Of a stretch of DNA of 64,000 nucleotides, positions 60,922 to 64,000 are shown one piece after another. The notes below the pieces were generated by a model, which ran no database searches, had not been told where the DNA came from, and saw only the letters and a list, made by a program, of their open reading frames with translations. Position 1 is the stretch's first letter. Every line of letters begins with the position of its first letter. Source of the stretch: Aotearoamyces nothofagi (lineage: Eukaryota; Ascomycota; Leotiomycetes; Leotiales; Tympanidaceae); the NCBI GenBank assembly GCA_015345905.1, contig JADDTR010000017.1, forward strand, positions 558,001 through 622,000, given 5' to 3'. The translations under genes and the position numbers were made by a program.

Positions 60922-63439
60922 TCATCCATTCTTACCCAGGTCTCTTCTTACTCTCCACACCCTTGCGCCGATACCACGACCTTGATCACCTTGTAGCTTC
61001 TCAATCCACGGTGCATTTTCAAACCCTTCCTTAGTTCCCCTCTGAGTCCTACTTTCGTCTTCATCATCTGCACTGTCTTCGGCTTCGTCGTCGGATAGAT
61101 CAGCTTCCTGTTGCTTCCTGATATGTTTCTGTATTGCAGCTTTCTTATGTAGCTCTTCAGTGTACGCCCAGCCAGGCGTATCCAACTTGCCGCTAACCAA
61201 AACGATGGGCTTACCAGAGTCATTGATATCTTCAATGACATTCGGTGGTATTGGTGTAAGCAATTGAAGTCTTTGACGAGCGGCATCAATACCTCGTACT
61301 AGAGCGAGACCTATAGTGTGCGAGTACCTCGGATCCGGCGATGTAGCGTTTCTTGGATTAAAGTACGGAAGGTTTTCATTTGGAGTGCGCACAATGAGCG
61401 GTCTTTGGAAATGGCGAAGTGGTTCTGCAATGAGATCTGACACGGTGACGCCACCTAGATAGTCATTCGCGCTTTGGGCCCCTGCGTCACCATCCTCATT
61501 GTCACTTCCCCAGCCGGGAATAGCTGCCATGTCATCTATCACGACAACCGCTAATATAATACCATTTATTGTATCTTTCACCATATCAGGATGTGGCTGC
61601 TCACCAAGGCACATGATACCAAGCAAGCCTGTACCTTCGCCAGCATACCTCACCTCCCAGGGCGGCATCGATGATAACGGGTTTGGATTCCAAAAGGTTG
61701 ACTTATTATGCATAATTGAGAGATGAAAATATGACATCGATTGCATAGTTCGTAGATGTGCTGCTGTCCGTGTTGTGTATTCGCTGATTTGGGATGGTAA
61801 AGTTAGAACAGGAACGCTTTTTGCGGCATCTTTCAGACTTTTGACCACTTCCCAAGGCCCTTCTACCGACATATAAATAATTTGAGTTGGTCTCGCCTCT
61901 TTAACTAAGTCAATGAGTATCTCGAGCCCAGTTCCAAGTACCCAGCCAGGGGTGTTGATTACGAGTGAGCAATTCCTATACGGCGAAATAGAACTTCGGT
62001 AGTGAGCAAGCAAATCTTGCACACAGGCCATGTAATATGGGGTATCGACAGCAGGGGATATAGCCGCAACGGAATGCGCACGAATTATTTTCCTTTCGCT
62101 ATTTGAAGCATCTGGGTGTGAGTATGAGGGGCCGAGGTTTGGCTGTGAAATGTGAACAAGAGATAGTTGACCAGGCGGTGAATACTCTGGTTGACCAGGG
62201 TCCAGATCGAGAAGTATTACACCTTCATGCTTCGATCTCTTCGTAGAAGGTTTGTGCCCTGTTGGCATTAGGCTGCTCGTTAATTGCCGATTTATCAACA
62301 ACCTTGCAAAGGTGGATTTCCCTGACGATTTGGGACCGCACACCATGGTAACCGACACTTTCTTAAGATTTTGCTCAGATGTTGATGTAGCCAATGCCTC
62401 ATTCCATTCTGGAGGAGAAAGCATAGGCTGCAAAAACATCTTGTGAGGGCCATCATTTGCAGAGAAAAGCTGAAGATGTTAGCAAGAGCCAGTGTGGGCA
62501 ATTCTTTCCGAACTTACAATTTGGAAAGAACTCTTTTTCTTTTCGGCCTTCCGCTCATTATTTGCATTTGATGAATCCACAATGGTTGGTTTGTCGTTCC
62601 ACAACCTACAGAACAAGGGAGACAGATTCTTGAGAGAGCGAAGGCCACTGCCCAACTCATGGAGGCAAACCTCAACTTCGTCTGTTTCAGATGACAAAAA
62701 CCTAATCACTGGCAATGAATGTGAAGAGGGTGCATACACTTGATGTACCGTGCTGGAAGCAGGTAGCGTTGCACCAAGAATTGTGACCTGCCCACGGGAC
62801 ACAGAAACGCCATACTCTCCGAGAACAACCAATCTCTGCTACTAATCAGCACGAGTCTCTATAATAAAGGGGCTACAAACCTCGCCAGGTTTTATCTTAA
62901 TTGCAATACTACCACCTACTCCACGACTTAGGTTCTCTTTACTAGGCTTTATTGTGCTCAATGGAGGCGGCAATTGGGGTAACAAAGGCCTATCACTGAC
63001 ACGTGACCTTGATCTATAAAATGTTAGATAGGTTGTGAGAATAATGAATATCAAGAGTGCTCATACTTCGTCATGGTTTCTACGGCACCCTCTTCCTCCT
63101 CCACACCAGGTGATGTATCGGACATGTTGCCGTCACCGGCTACGTCGCTATTATCATTAAGATCCTGTCCAAGGCCCCCTCGGAAGATGCGATCAGAGCC
63201 AGTTGCTAATACAATAGAGCCGCCGGCAAAGAGGTCAGAATCCTCAAAACTGGAGTCCTGCTCTCCTGAAGAGGGAGATTTTTGTCCTCCAGTCTCATGT
63301 CCAGACTTAAGCTGTTTCCTAGCTGCGAACGCACTGATAGCTTTAGGCAAGTTAGCAAAATAGCAATGAATATCAAAACGAATATCATACCCTTTGGCTC
63401 TACGAGTGCATTCAACTTACGCCTTTTATTAGAGGCCAT
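60922..63439 (-). CDS. GRC3: Polynucleotide 5'-hydroxyl kinase Grc3 (Nol9)
   Basis: Kinase that acts with the nuclease Las1 in ITS2 pre-rRNA processing. Five exons, 63391-63439, 63067-63340, 62881-63013, 62518-62835 and 60922-62469, splice in frame to 773 aa. The N-terminus MASNKRRKLNALVEPKAIS is basic, followed by an acidic Ser-rich segment. Walker A is GPKSSGKSTF at about 303-312. The Walker B-like DLDPGQPEYSPPGQ and the region SLVINTPGWVLGTGLEILID match the Clp1/Grc3 family. A lid region and an acidic C-terminal insertion (DLSDDEAEDSADDEDES) follow. It diverges from the last gene in the window across about 200 bp. Confidence 0.94.
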
Positions 63440-63641
63440 AATAACAATTACTGGTGCATGTCCAGACTCAGCAAGTTGTTGTGGTGGTAGCTCCGTCCAT
63501 GAAATCGATCGGAGGAAAGTTTAAACTTTGCCGACGCCAAAATAAAAATGTTTGGGACAAGCTTCCGCATCTGCATCTCAAAATAATTTCTTGTGCCAAA
63601 ATAGAGCTCTAGGATCACGAAATTTCCGAGCAACCACAGCC
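63440..63641. promoter_or_regulatory. Divergent promoter, GRC3 / acidic Ser-rich gene
   Basis: 202 bp between divergent start codons. AT-rich with no exact PAC or RRPE box by eye. The sharing suggests the two genes could be co-regulated. Confidence 0.4.
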
Positions 63642-64000
63642 ATGAATTCATTAAAAGAAATGACCAAGAATAGGAAGAAACAGTCTCAAGCTACTACGCC
63701 CAAAAAGACTGGAGTTCGTCACCCTGCACCAATTCTTCCAAAAAGCACAGAGTTCGTTGCTGGGAGCGACATTGAGTCCGATTCCGAGAGTACATCAGAG
63801 AGCGAGTCTGAAGAAGAAATTGTTAAGACTGCGCCTGCAGTCACAAAGGTCAATGGCTCGAAAGCAAAGCCAGTGAGTGCTAGCAGTTCTGAGAGCGCCA
63901 CCGATAGCGACAGTGGGAGTAGTGATGGGGGCGACAGCGAAAGCGAAGAAGAGGAAACAAGTCTGGCTACCAAGGCCACTGCAGCCGTGATTGAGGTTCC
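63642..64000 (+). CDS. Ser/acid-rich protein, N-terminal part (possible Pol I subunit RPA34.5)
   Basis: The frame starts at ATG 63642 and stays open to the window edge (119 codons visible). The start MNSLKEMTKNRKKQSQATTP is basic; then GVRHPAPILPKSTEFVAGSD is followed by alternating Ser/Asp/Glu runs (SESTSESESEEE, SDSGSSDGGDSESEEEE). Such tails are found in nucleolar proteins. The ribosome-biogenesis neighbours suggest RPA34.5, but no diagnostic motif is visible in this fragment. Confidence 0.65.
   Translation, partial: MNSLKEMTKNRKKQSQATTPKKTGVRHPAPILPKSTEFVAGSDIESDSESTSESESEEEIVKTAPAVTKVNGSKAKPVSASSSESATDSDSGSSDGGDSESEEEETSLATKATAAVIEV

Overview
The window is nuclear DNA of a filamentous ascomycete (Pezizomycotina). 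The genes are split by many short introns (mostly 47-80 nt) with GTAAGT/GTATGT-like donors, the spacing is compact, and the proteins are fungal in type: a separate Rrp6, Cox20, Mdm35, a fungal RasGAP, a vacuolar aspartic protease, and an OTT_1508-type deaminase. Codon use and protein flavour fit Leotiomycetes, but I cannot prove the class from sequence alone. I see no transposon, retroelement, CRISPR array or viral remnant, and no convincing tRNA or rRNA gene.

Layout. 1-8 kb: the 5' end of an ELYS-like nuclear pore gene (minus) diverges from condensin SMC4 (plus). An unrecognised LRR-like gene with a coding 24-bp repeat (minus) diverges from a Jid1-like J-protein (plus). 9-17.5 kb: a GH18 chitinase; ubiquitin-S27a and RPS26 back to back on one short promoter; prenylcysteine oxidase (minus) diverging from chaperonin CCT6 (plus). 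18-28 kb: a large GH47 mannosidase; GPI1 preceded by a small two-span membrane protein gene only 15 nt away; MDM35 diverging from the exosome nuclease RRP6. 27.9-32.4 kb: a 4.5-kb gene-poor stretch full of short tandem repeats and GTAC palindromes, leading into the CT-rich promoter of a RasGAP. 36-48 kb: an OTT_1508-like deaminase, a RINT-1/Tip20 tethering factor, replicative DNA ligase I, an unknown basic nuclear-looking protein, an aldose 1-epimerase and COX20. 48.7-64 kb: DNA polymerase epsilon (POL2), vacuolar protease PEP4, NOP56, GRC3, and the start of a Ser/acid-rich protein that may be a Pol I subunit.

Themes. Three chromosome genes (SMC4, DNA ligase I, POL2) carry ACGCG-type MCB-like sites upstream, consistent with G1/S control by MBF. 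NOP56, GRC3 and the last partial gene form a ribosome-biogenesis neighbourhood. Most genes are conserved housekeeping genes. The less ordinary material is the GTAC-palindrome intergenic region, the tight small-gene/GPI1 pair, the 415-nt prenylcysteine-oxidase intron that looks partly coding, and the deaminase gene. All exon limits were read by eye from splice signals and reading frames; no alignment was run.
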